Part shown: in pieces, positions 39,266 to 46,687 of the stretch | Layout: every line of letters begins with the position of its first letter | Numbering within the stretch: position 1 is the stretch's first letter | DNA from: DATEOR01 sp963841425 | Lineage (GTDB): Bacteria > Actinomycetota > Thermoleophilia > Gaiellales > Gaiellaceae | NCBI GenBank assembly: GCA_963841425.1 | Contig: CAWJCL010000004.1 | Span: 62,001 to 126,000, forward strand | Direction: 5' to 3' | DNA length: 64,000 nt | Notes under the pieces: model-generated | What the model was told of the DNA's origin: nothing | What the model saw: only the letters and a program-made list of their open reading frames with translations | Databases searched by the model: none | Position numbers and translations under genes: made by a program

Positions 39266-40411
39266 ATGAAGGTGGGCATCGTCGTGCCCTACTCTTGGTC
39301 GTTCTGGGGGGGAGTCCAAGAGCACGCCGACCACCAGGCGCGGGCACTCCAGGGCCTCGGGATCGAGGCGAAGATCGTCATGGGCCATGATCCGCCCGGG
39401 CGGCTGACCAAGCTCCTCCACCCGAAGGAGGGGCGGCACGTGCGGCCCCCCGACTACGTCATCCCGGTCGGGAGGTCGGTGATCGTGCCCGCAAACGCGT
39501 CGCTTCCGAACATCATCCTCTCGCCACCCGCGATGCTCCGCATGCGGCGGATCTTCGCGGAGGAGTGCTTCGACGTGATCCACGTGCATGAGCCGTACGC
39601 CCCGATCCTGTCCGCCTTCGCGCTCGTCGTGGCCGACTGCCCGACCGTCGCCACCTTCCACGCCGCCGGCGAGAAGCTCGGCTGGTATCCGATGGGCAGG
39701 AGAATGTGGGGAATCGCGGTCGATCGGGCCGACTACCGGGTCGCGGTCTCCGAGTCGGCTCGGCGCGCGGCCGAGCCGTACGCCGGCGGGTCGATGGAGG
39801 TGATCCCGAACGGCATCTTCCTGCCCGAGCGCTTCGACCCGGCGGGTCGAAACGGCAACGTCGTCTTCATCGGCCGCAACGAGCGGCGCAAGGGCCTCGA
39901 AGTGCTGCTGCGGGCGTGGCCGGAGGTCGCGGCCAAGACGAGCGCGCGCCTTCGCGTCGTGGGCGCCGATCCGCTCTCGGTGCGCTGGCTCGCCCGCCGG
40001 CAGGCACTCTCGCTGGAGCGCGTGGATCTCCTCGGCGGCCTCTCGGAGGAGGACCTGACCGCCGAGCTCCAGGCGGCGAGCCTCCTTTGCGCGCCGGCAC
40101 TCGGCGGCGAGAGCTTCGGCATGGTGCTGACGCGTGCCTTCGCCACGGCGACGCCGGCCGTGGCCTCCGACATCGAGGGGTATGCGGCCGTCGCGGACGA
40201 GTCGAGCGCGGTGCTCGTCCCACCCGGCGATCCCGCTGCGGTCGCGCGTGCCCTCGTCGAGCTCCTCTCGGACGAGCCGCGCCGCGTCGCGCTCGGCACC
40301 GGAGCCAGGAAGGTTGCCGAGGGCTACTCCTGGGATCGGATCGCGCGCCGCCTCGTCGAGATCTACGAGCAGCTCGCGGTCGGCGCGACAGCGCAGAAAG
40401 CAGCGGCCTGA
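39266..40411 (+). CDS. GT4 glycosyltransferase, PimA-like
   Basis: A 381-aa GT-B glycosyltransferase: MKVGIVVPYSWSFWGGVQEH is the usual start of phosphatidylinositol mannosyltransferases, and the C-terminal half has NGIFLPERFDP, NVVFIGRNERRKGLEVLLRA and the E-x7-E region GGESFGMVLTRAFATATPAV. Such enzymes transfer mannose from GDP-mannose to phosphatidylinositol at the inner membrane face. The next gene, two bases away, encodes a flippase-like membrane protein, a common neighbour for glycolipid export. Confidence 0.87.
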   Translation: MKVGIVVPYSWSFWGGVQEHADHQARALQGLGIEAKIVMGHDPPGRLTKLLHPKEGRHVRPPDYVIPVGRSVIVPANASLPNIILSPPAMLRMRRIFAEECFDVIHVHEPYAPILSAFALVVADCPTVATFHAAGEKLGWYPMGRRMWGIAVDRADYRVAVSESARRAAEPYAGGSMEVIPNGIFLPERFDPAGRNGNVVFIGRNERRKGLEVLLRAWPEVAAKTSARLRVVGADPLSVRWLARRQALSLERVDLLGGLSEEDLTAELQAASLLCAPALGGESFGMVLTRAFATATPAVASDIEGYAAVADESSAVLVPPGDPAAVARALVELLSDEPRRVALGTGARKVAEGYSWDRIARRLVEIYEQLAVGATAQKAAA

Positions 40412-40412
40412 C

Positions 40413-41447
40413 ATGTACCTGCCACAGAGCCGGCCGATGCGGTTCGGAATTCTCGCGGTCGTCCTCGCGGTCGTGGCGGTACTCGTCGCGTGGCAATGGC
40501 CGGACACGAACCTCCTCTCCGATGCCTTCGAGGCCGTCTCGTGGACGTGGGTGGCGGTCGCGGTCGGCCTCAATCTCATGTCGATCGTGGTTCGCTCGTC
40601 GGCCTGGCGCGTGATCATCCTCCAGGCCATCCCGAAGCCGTGGCCGTCGTGGCGCGTTGTCTTCTCCGCGTTCTGCGTCGGGCTCCTCGGCAACGTCGCG
40701 CTGCCGGGCCGCGTGGGCGAGCTCGGGCGTGTGGCCGTGATCACGCGGCATCTGCGCCGGCGCCCGGGAACCTGGGCGACGATCGCGGGAACGGTGTTCG
40801 CGCACCGACTCTTCGACGTCGTCGCCGCCACCGGCCTCGTCGTCTACGTCCTCTACACCTCGCGCATCCCGGACTGGGCGAAGCCGGCACTCGCCGTCGT
40901 GATCGGCGTCGGGCTCGGCCTCCTGATCGCCGCGTTTCTCCTGGCAAGGCGGAATCCCCAGGCCGCGCAGGAGGTGCCCGAGGGCTCGGGAGCCCTGCGC
41001 CGCCTGATCGCCATGGCGCGCGCCGGCCTCACGGTGCTGCGCCGGCCGGCTCCTGCGATCTGGGCGCTTTGCTTCCAGCTCCTCGGCTGGACCGCCCAGC
41101 TCCTCGCCGTCTGGGCCGCGATGCTCGCTTTCCAGATCCATGCGGGAGTGCAAGCGGCCGCGCTCGTCCTGCTCCTCATGAACGTCGTCACCCTCTTCCC
41201 CTTCTGGCCCGGCAACGTGGGGCTCCTCCAGGCCGCGATCGCCTTTGCGCTCCTCTCCTACGGCGTCTCATATGCGCACGGGTTCGCGTTCGGCGTCGGC
41301 CTGCAGGCGATCGAGGCGTCGGTCGGCGTCGGCCTCGGCCTCTTCTATCTCGCGCGCGAGGGCTTCTCCTTCGCGATGCTGCGCCGCATGCCCGAGGTCA
41401 CCGACGTCGAGGTCGAGGAGGACGGGCGCGTGGAGCGCATCGCCTAG
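40413..41447 (+). CDS. flippase-like (UPF0104/LPG synthase TM) membrane protein
   Basis: A 344-aa polytopic protein with about 8 helices (FGILAVVLAVVAVLVAWQWP, SWTWVAVAVGLNLMSIVVRS, LGNVALPGRVGELGRVAVIT, NVVTLFPFWPGNVGLLQAAI). This is the second such family member in the window (the other is at 25060). It starts one base after the glycosyltransferase stop and so probably acts on the same mannolipid or related product. The C-terminus is acidic and cytoplasmic. Confidence 0.82.
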   Translation: MYLPQSRPMRFGILAVVLAVVAVLVAWQWPDTNLLSDAFEAVSWTWVAVAVGLNLMSIVVRSSAWRVIILQAIPKPWPSWRVVFSAFCVGLLGNVALPGRVGELGRVAVITRHLRRRPGTWATIAGTVFAHRLFDVVAATGLVVYVLYTSRIPDWAKPALAVVIGVGLGLLIAAFLLARRNPQAAQEVPEGSGALRRLIAMARAGLTVLRRPAPAIWALCFQLLGWTAQLLAVWAAMLAFQIHAGVQAAALVLLLMNVVTLFPFWPGNVGLLQAAIAFALLSYGVSYAHGFAFGVGLQAIEASVGVGLGLFYLAREGFSFAMLRRMPEVTDVEVEEDGRVERIA

Positions 41448-41743
41448 AAGGTCAGCGGCGTCCGGTAGAACGCGATTGCCGCCACGGTGAGAAGGAGGAT
41501 TCCCGCGCCGAGGACGACGAGTGCGCCGTACGCGACGACCACGCCCCGGTTGACGGGCTTCCCGGTCCGGCGTCGGTCGCGCGCGGCGAGCACAGCAGTC
41601 GCGGTTCCGGCGACGAGCCCGCACGGGATCGAGAGCAGGACTGCCGAGTCGAGGTGGTAGTGGGGGAGGAGGAGCGCCAGCGTGATCGGGACTGAGATAC
41701 CGAGGATCGTCGCCGTCAGGAGCGCGATGTCGTTCGAGCCCAC
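41444..41743 (-). CDS. small three-helix membrane protein
   Basis: A 99-aa hydrophobic protein: helices at about 8-26 (LLTATILGISVPITLALLL), 33-53 (AVLLSIPCGLVAGTATAVLA) and 67-90 (GVVVAYGALVVLGAGILLLT). The start GTG 41741-41743 is chosen as the last start before the first helix; no ribosome-binding site is visible. It overlaps the flippase stop by four bases on the opposite strand. No function is known. Confidence 0.6.
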   Translation of the reverse strand: MGSNDIALLTATILGISVPITLALLLPHYHLDSAVLLSIPCGLVAGTATAVLAARDRRRTGKPVNRGVVVAYGALVVLGAGILLLTVAAIAFYRTPLTF

Positions 41744-41761
41744 GAGCCAACGGTAGGCGAG

Positions 41762-42730
41762 ATTCCGGACCGCGCCAGAGCTGTTGTCTGCCCCGGCCCG
41801 CTCAAGGGCGTCCTCAGCGCGGCGGCGGCCACACGTGCGCTGGCCGCGGGTCTCGCGCGGGCGGGCGTGGAGGCGGATCGGGCTCCGATGGCCGACGGCG
41901 GAGAGGGAACGGCCGAGGCTCTCCGTACCTCGCTCGGCGGGGAATGGCGGACCGCGTCGGTCTCCGATCCCTTGCGGCGGCCGGTGGAAGCCCGCTTCGC
42001 GCTTCTCCCCGACGGGCGGGCTATCGTCGAGGCGGCGGCTGCAATCGGCATCGCGCGGCTCAGCGGAGACGAGCTCGACCCGCTGCGTGCGTCGAGCCGC
42101 GGGCTTGGCGAGCTCATCGTCGCCGCGCAGGATGCAGGTGCGACCGGGCTTGTAGTCGGGCTCGGAGACAGCGCGACGGTGGACGGTGGCGCCGGCCTCA
42201 GAGAGGTGGTCGGCGCCGTGCCCGCCGGAACGCTCGTCGCGTGCGACGTGACGAATCCATTGCTCGGGCCGCGCGGCGCCGCCCGGGCCTTCGGGCCCCA
42301 GAAGGGCGCGTCTCCGGCCCAGGTGGACGAGCTCGAGCGGCGCCTCGCCTCCGACTCCCTTCTCGAACCGTCCGCGCATCTCCCGGGCGCGGGCGCGGCG
42401 GGAGGCCTCGGCGCCGCGCTCGCCTCTTTGGGAGCCACGCTCGTTCCCGGTTCGGAGCTCGTCGCGGAGGCGATCGGGCTTCGGGAGCGGCTAGGGAGCG
42501 CCACGCTGGTCGTCACGGGAGAGGGAGCCGTGGACGCGGCGTCTCGTGAAGGGAAGGTGACCGGGCTCGTGGCGTCGCTCGCCGCAGAGGCGGGCGTTCG
42601 CTGCGTCGTCTTCGGCGGCAGCATCGCGGTCGACCTGCCGCGGGCCGAGACCGTAGCGCTCAGCGGAGATCCGAGCCGCGCCGAGGCAGATCTCGAGGAG
42701 TTGGGCGAGCGGCTCGGGCGGGAGGCCTAG
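41762..42730 (+). CDS. glycerate kinase (GckA/GlxK type), start codon unclear
   Basis: The glycerate kinase similarity begins at about 41780 (AVVCPGPLKGVLSAAAATRA) and continues with MADGGEGTAEAL, TGLVVGLGDSATVDGGAGLR, HLPGAGAAGGLGAALASLGA and VVTGEGAVDAASREGKVTGL, the family's known blocks. The product phosphorylates glycerate with ATP. No ATG, GTG or TTG occurs in frame before 41867, which would cut off the first 35 conserved residues. ATT at 41762 is the only plausible in-frame start, giving 322 residues; otherwise the true start is lost or frameshifted. Confidence 0.78.
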   Translation: MPDRARAVVCPGPLKGVLSAAAATRALAAGLARAGVEADRAPMADGGEGTAEALRTSLGGEWRTASVSDPLRRPVEARFALLPDGRAIVEAAAAIGIARLSGDELDPLRASSRGLGELIVAAQDAGATGLVVGLGDSATVDGGAGLREVVGAVPAGTLVACDVTNPLLGPRGAARAFGPQKGASPAQVDELERRLASDSLLEPSAHLPGAGAAGGLGAALASLGATLVPGSELVAEAIGLRERLGSATLVVTGEGAVDAASREGKVTGLVASLAAEAGVRCVVFGGSIAVDLPRAETVALSGDPSRAEADLEELGERLGREA

Positions 42731-42891
42731 CCGCCGGGCGGCCGGGGCTCCTCGATGGCCTGCTCGTCGCGGGCGTCGTGCGCTTCCTCCTCGAGCGCGT
42801 CCGCGACTTCCTCCTCGGTCTCTGCAGGCTCGAGGGTGTCGTCGGTCGTGCGTCCCTGCCGGCGGCGCCAGAGATTGTCGAACCAGCCCAT
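42727..42891 (-). CDS. 54-residue acidic protein
   Basis: ATG (42889-42891) with GGAAGGGGAG two bases upstream encodes MGWFDNLWRRRQGRTTDDTL followed by an acidic stretch rich in Glu and Asp, ending PRPPGG. It has a basic-aromatic N-terminus and an acidic tail, and is too short for most gene finders. Its TAG shares CTAG with the convergent glycerate kinase stop. It follows the cNMP-binding gene after 12 bases, so it is probably its operon partner; function unknown. Confidence 0.6.
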   Translation of the reverse strand: MGWFDNLWRRRQGRTTDDTLEPAETEEEVADALEEEAHDARDEQAIEEPRPPGG

Positions 42892-42903
42892 GACTCCCCT
42901 TCC

Positions 42904-43314
42904 CTAGTTCTGCGCTTGCGCGGCGCGCAGACGCTGTGCGAGCGTCTTCAGGAGCGCCCATGCCACCTGGGGGTGGTCCTCGACGAACGGCTTGAACTCC
43001 CAGGACGTCATGCCGTAGGCGACCACGTCCGTCGCAGCCGTAATCGTCGCAGAGCGCGTGCCCTCGTCGAGGAGGGCGATCTCACCGAAGTAGTCGCCGG
43101 GGCCAAGCGTCGACTTGCCTTCCCCGCCGACACTGACCGAGGCGTTCCCCTCGGTGATGACGAAGAAGCCCGCCCCGCCGCTCCCCTCGCTCGTCATCGG
43201 GCTGCCCTCCGAGAAGCGACGCTCCTTCATCTGGTTCGCGAGGCCGGCGAGGTCCTCGTCGTTCAGGTCGGCGAAGAGCGGCACATTGCGGAGTACGTCG
43301 ACGGGCGCTGGCAT
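42904..43314 (-). CDS. cyclic nucleotide-binding domain protein
   Basis: A 136-aa stand-alone cNMP-binding domain: VPLFADLNDEDLAGLANQMK, GGAGFFVITEGNASVSVGGE, and the phosphate-binding cassette GDYFGEIALLDEGTRSATIT with the key Glu and Arg. No DNA-binding domain is attached, so it would be a sensor subunit. TATCAT on the minus strand (43322-43327) lies seven bases before the ATG, suggesting leaderless transcription. Confidence 0.87.
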   Translation of the reverse strand: MPAPVDVLRNVPLFADLNDEDLAGLANQMKERRFSEGSPMTSEGSGGAGFFVITEGNASVSVGGEGKSTLGPGDYFGEIALLDEGTRSATITAATDVVAYGMTSWEFKPFVEDHPQVAWALLKTLAQRLRAAQAQN

Positions 43315-43370
43315 CGGCGGGATGATAGCGCCGAGCAGGGCAAGCGCGAAGCGCGGCGAAGTTCGCGCCG

Positions 43371-44450
43371 ATGCGCACGCAGGCGGCTCTGTACGAGGAG
43401 ATCGACCTCGAGCTCTCCTGGTCCGAGGCCGAGCTCCCCGAGCGCGAGCGGACGAAGCACGTCCATCGGCTCCACCCGTACCTGGGCAAGTTCGTGCCGC
43501 AGCTCGCCGAGGTCTTTCTCCGCCGATACGCCTCGCCCGGCCGGCTCGTCTGGGATCCCTTCGCCGGATCCGGAACGACCCTTGTGGAGGCCAACGCCTT
43601 CGGCGCGCGCGCCGCGGGCTGCGACGTGTCCGCGTTCAACTGCCTGCTCATGCGGGCGAAGACCGGTGTCTACGACCCTGCCGTCCTGCTCGCCGACGTC
43701 GTCCGGCTCTCCGATCGCGAGGCCTCGGCGAAGCTCGGCGGCGCCGGGCGGTACCTGCGACGCTGGTATGCGCCGCGCTCGCTCGCAGAGCTCATGTCCT
43801 TCCGGGAGGGGATCCAAGGCACGGCCTACCCGGAGCTCTGGCAGGTCGTTCTCTCACGCTCCGCCCGTTCGGCGCGCCTCGCCCGCCACGACGACCTCGA
43901 ATGTCCCGCCGAGCCCGTGAACGGCGAGTACTTCTGCCACAAGCACCGGCGTGTCTGCCGTCCGGTGGGGGAGGCCGACAAGTTCCTGCGCCGCTACGTC
44001 CGCGACGCGGTGCAGCGCGTGCAGGAGTTCGCGGACGTGCGCTCGTCGGAGCCTGTGGACGTTCTCCACGGCGACGCGCGCTTCGTGGATCCTCCGGGAC
44101 CGGTCGACCTGGTGCTGACCTCGCCGCCCTACCCCGGCCTCATCGACTACCACGAGCAGCACGCCTATGCCTACGAGCTCCTCGGCCTCGAGCGGCGCGA
44201 CAGCGAAGAGATCGGGCGCGGCGTGAAGGGCTACTGCGACGACATCGCCGCAGTCCTGTCTCGCTCCCGGCGCGCGCTCCGGCGCGGAGGGAAGGTCGTG
44301 ATCGTCGTCAACGACCGCCGCGGCCTCTACGACGGCATCCTCGCGGCCGCCGGCCTGCGGGTCGAAGAACGGCTCCTCCGCCACGTGAACCGCCGGACCG
44401 GGCGGCGCAAGGGCGAGTACTACGAAGAAGTCTTGATCGCGACGCCCTGA
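43371..44450 (+). CDS. orphan site-specific DNA methyltransferase (DNA-N4/N6 type)
   Basis: A 359-aa methyltransferase with motif I DPFAGSGTT (62-70) before the catalytic motif IV TSPPY (250-254). The order I-then-IV with about 180 residues between suggests the alpha arrangement with a target-recognition region in the middle. Between them lie Cys178, Cys189, His190, His192 and Cys196, which could bind zinc. The HPYLGKF segment (35-41) is typical of the family. No restriction endonuclease is adjacent, so it is an orphan, probably regulatory or protective. It overlaps the downstream convergent gene by 31 bases. Confidence 0.84.
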   Translation: MRTQAALYEEIDLELSWSEAELPERERTKHVHRLHPYLGKFVPQLAEVFLRRYASPGRLVWDPFAGSGTTLVEANAFGARAAGCDVSAFNCLLMRAKTGVYDPAVLLADVVRLSDREASAKLGGAGRYLRRWYAPRSLAELMSFREGIQGTAYPELWQVVLSRSARSARLARHDDLECPAEPVNGEYFCHKHRRVCRPVGEADKFLRRYVRDAVQRVQEFADVRSSEPVDVLHGDARFVDPPGPVDLVLTSPPYPGLIDYHEQHAYAYELLGLERRDSEEIGRGVKGYCDDIAAVLSRSRRALRRGGKVVIVVNDRRGLYDGILAAAGLRVEERLLRHVNRRTGRRKGEYYEEVLIATP

Positions 44451-45025
44451 AGCCCGCTTCGGACGAGCGGGTGGCTCCCCGGGATGCGGACGGGGCGGAC
44501 CTCGCCGACGTCGAACCCGGCTGCGGCGACCGCGTGCCTGGTCTCCCGGTTGAGATGGCAGTTCCCCGCGACCTTGCGGTGAAGCGGCGTGAAGCGGTCC
44601 TGCCACCGCGCGAGGCGGCCCTCGCCGCGGACGTGCTCGAGGAGGACGAGTCGCCCGCCCGGCTTGAGCACGCGCCGAACCTCGGCGAGCGCACTCTCGA
44701 GGCTCTCGACCGAGCAGAGGACGAACGTGACGACCGCCGTGTCGAAGGTCTCGTCCTCGAAAGGCAAGGACTCGGCGACTCCGGCGACGATCTCCACCGG
44801 GACCGACGCCTCGGGCGCGCGTTTTCGCAGGCGCCGGGCCATGCTCGGGTCGGGCTCGACCGCGATGACGCGGCTCGCGCGTTCGTAATGCGGGAGATTG
44901 AGACCAGTGCCCGCGCCGACCTCGAGCACGGCTCCTTCGAGGCCGCCGACGAGCTCGTGCCTCCGCTCGCCGAGCTCCCCCTTCTCGACCCGCCGGCCGG
45001 CGAAGTCGTAGAGCCAGCCGATCAC
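44420..45025 (-). CDS. class I SAM-dependent methyltransferase
   Basis: A 201-aa methyltransferase: motif I VLEVGAGTGLNLPHYER, VIAVEPDPSMARRLRKR, FDTAVVTFVLCSVESLE, and LKPGGRLVLLEHVRGEGRLA. This resembles the human METTL7/bacterial methyltransferase_11 group. The GTG (45023-45025) overlaps the xseB stop (GTGA), so it is coupled to xseAB. Its substrate is unknown and no link to exonuclease VII is known to me. Confidence 0.84.
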   Translation of the reverse strand: MIGWLYDFAGRRVEKGELGERRHELVGGLEGAVLEVGAGTGLNLPHYERASRVIAVEPDPSMARRLRKRAPEASVPVEIVAGVAESLPFEDETFDTAVVTFVLCSVESLESALAEVRRVLKPGGRLVLLEHVRGEGRLARWQDRFTPLHRKVAGNCHLNRETRHAVAAAGFDVGEVRPVRIPGSHPLVRSGLQGVAIKTSS

Positions 45026-45228
45026 GGCCGGGCTTCCTCGACTCGCTTGCCGAGCTCCTCGATCTTCCCCTGTGCGGCGTCCAGCTTGCCGACGCAGGTG
45101 CGGTAGAGGAGCTCGCCCCGTTCCCAGAGCGCGACCGCCTCCTCGAGGCTCGCCTGGCCGCTCTCGAGCTTCGCGACGATCTCCTCCAGCTCGCGCCGCG
45201 CGTCCTCGAACGAGACCTCGTCCGTCAA
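45022..45228 (-). CDS. xseB: exodeoxyribonuclease VII small subunit
   Basis: A 68-aa XseB: VSFEDARRELEEIVAKLESG, SLEEAVALWERGELLYRTCV, CVGKLDAAQGKIEELGKRVE, all helical as in the family. It binds XseA in a 1:many complex that degrades single-stranded DNA from both ends. The start overlaps the xseA stop by four bases. Confidence 0.95.
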   Translation of the reverse strand: MTDEVSFEDARRELEEIVAKLESGQASLEEAVALWERGELLYRTCVGKLDAAQGKIEELGKRVEEARP

Positions 45229-46379
45229 GCCTTCGTCTCCTCCACCCGCGCGCCGAATCCGCCCGCGGCAAGCTCCACGTCGACGCGGCTCCCAGACTCG
45301 AGCTCGGCGCTCGAGCGAACGATTCCGTTGTCCGTCCGGACAATCGCGTATCCTCGAGCGAGTGTTTTCTGTGGCGACAACGCTTTCAATCTCCCAGCGA
45401 GGCCCTCGAGGCCCGCCCGCTTGCGCTCGACAAGCAGAGCCGGCGCTCGGTCCAGTCGCTCCCGGTCCCGGGACAGCGAGCTGCGGGCGCGCTCGAGGGT
45501 CGCACCGGCGCCGCGGGCGAGCGCGGCCCGTGCGGTTTGGAGCTGCTCTCGGAGCTCGCTCTCGTCCGGGACGACGAGCCGTGCCGCCGCGGTGGGCGTT
45601 GACGCGCGCACGTCGGCGGCGTGGTCGCAGAGCGGCGTGTCCTGCTCATGTCCGACCGCGGAGACGACGGGGACATCACATTCGGCCACAGCGCGGATCA
45701 CACGCTCGTCGCTGAACGGTAGGAGATCCTCGAAGCTCCCGCCTCCGCGGGTGAGCACGATCACGTCCACCTCGGGCTCCCGCGCGAGCGTCTGCAACGT
45801 CGCCGCGATCGCGGCCGGCGCTGCCTGTCCCTGAACATACGTCTGCGCGACGAGAAGATTCGCCGCTGGAAAGCGGGTCTGGACGGCGGTGACGAAGTCA
45901 CGCTTGGCCGCTGCCTCGTTGCCGGTCAGCACCCCGATGCGCCGCGGGAGCACCGGTAGCGGCCGCTTGCGCTCGGGCGCGAAGAGGCCCTCTGCGGCGA
46001 GCGCGCGCTTCAGGCGCTCGAGGCCGGCGAGGATGGCTCCGAGCCCAAGAGGCTCGATCGAGAGCGCGCGTAGCTGGAATACGCCGCGGGCCTCGTAGAG
46101 CTCTGGGCGGCCGAAGACGTGGACCGTCATCCCGTCCGCCAGGTCGAGCCGGAGCCCGTCGAAGCGGCCCCGCGGCATGCTGACGGGCAGGCAAGCGCCG
46201 TCCGTGGAGTCCTTGAGTGTGAAGAACACGCTCTGCCAACCCTGCTGGCGACGGAACTCCGTGACCTCTCCCTCGATCCAGATCGAAGGGAGCCGGGCGA
46301 CCCAGGAGGCGACGCCGCGGTTGAACGCGGAAACGGTGTAGACCTTGCGGTCGCCGTAGAGGAGCGCCTCGACCTTCAC
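45225..46379 (-). CDS. xseA: exodeoxyribonuclease VII large subunit
   Basis: A 384-aa XseA: N-terminal OB domain (IWIEGEVTEFRRQQGWQSVF, FTLKDSTDGACLPVSM), the catalytic core (RIGVLTGNEAAAKRDFVTAV, VIVLTRGGGSFEDLLPFSDE, VVSAVGHEQDTPLCDHAADV, RASTPTAAA) and a coiled-coil tail ending in a GYAIV segment. At 384 aa it is shorter than E. coli XseA (about 456) mainly in the coiled coil. It is the first gene of the xseA-xseB-methyltransferase operon. Confidence 0.95.
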   Translation of the reverse strand: MKVEALLYGDRKVYTVSAFNRGVASWVARLPSIWIEGEVTEFRRQQGWQSVFFTLKDSTDGACLPVSMPRGRFDGLRLDLADGMTVHVFGRPELYEARGVFQLRALSIEPLGLGAILAGLERLKRALAAEGLFAPERKRPLPVLPRRIGVLTGNEAAAKRDFVTAVQTRFPAANLLVAQTYVQGQAAPAAIAATLQTLAREPEVDVIVLTRGGGSFEDLLPFSDERVIRAVAECDVPVVSAVGHEQDTPLCDHAADVRASTPTAAARLVVPDESELREQLQTARAALARGAGATLERARSSLSRDRERLDRAPALLVERKRAGLEGLAGRLKALSPQKTLARGYAIVRTDNGIVRSSAELESGSRVDVELAAGGFGARVEETKA

Positions 46380-46429
46380 CTGCTCGAATCTAGCTCAGCC
46401 GAGCGGACCTCGGAGGAAATCGGCGCGCT

Positions 46430-46636
46430 TTAGAGCAAGATCTGGGCGGCGACGTCCGGAACGCAGCCGAGCGGTCCGACAAGGTCGACCGCCTGGTGGA
46501 GATCCGCGTCGCTATGCGCGATCCGCTCGGCGAGGGGAAGCGGATAGCCGGCCTCCATGAGGACGTGGAGACGCCAGCTTTCCACTTTGCCGCGTTCGTC
46601 CTGTTCCCGCTCGAGAGTGGTCAACGTCTCTTCCAT
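46430..46636 (-). CDS. small conserved hypothetical protein
   Basis: A 68-aa helical protein (LEREQDERGKVESWRLHVLM, EAGYPLPLAERIAHSDADLH, QAVDLVGPLGCVPDVAAQIL). The WRxxxLxxAGYPxxxAxxIA pattern recurs in small actinobacterial proteins of unknown function. It lies between the coiled-coil membrane protein and xseA on the same strand. Confidence 0.62.
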   Translation of the reverse strand: MEETLTTLEREQDERGKVESWRLHVLMEAGYPLPLAERIAHSDADLHQAVDLVGPLGCVPDVAAQILL

Positions 46637-46687
46637 TCCGCGTAGGTTCGGTTTTCTTTGGACGAACCCTCCCCCGAAAAGTCAGTT

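Noticed and set aside
43371..44450. Restriction-modification system
   Set aside because: No nuclease or specificity gene is adjacent.
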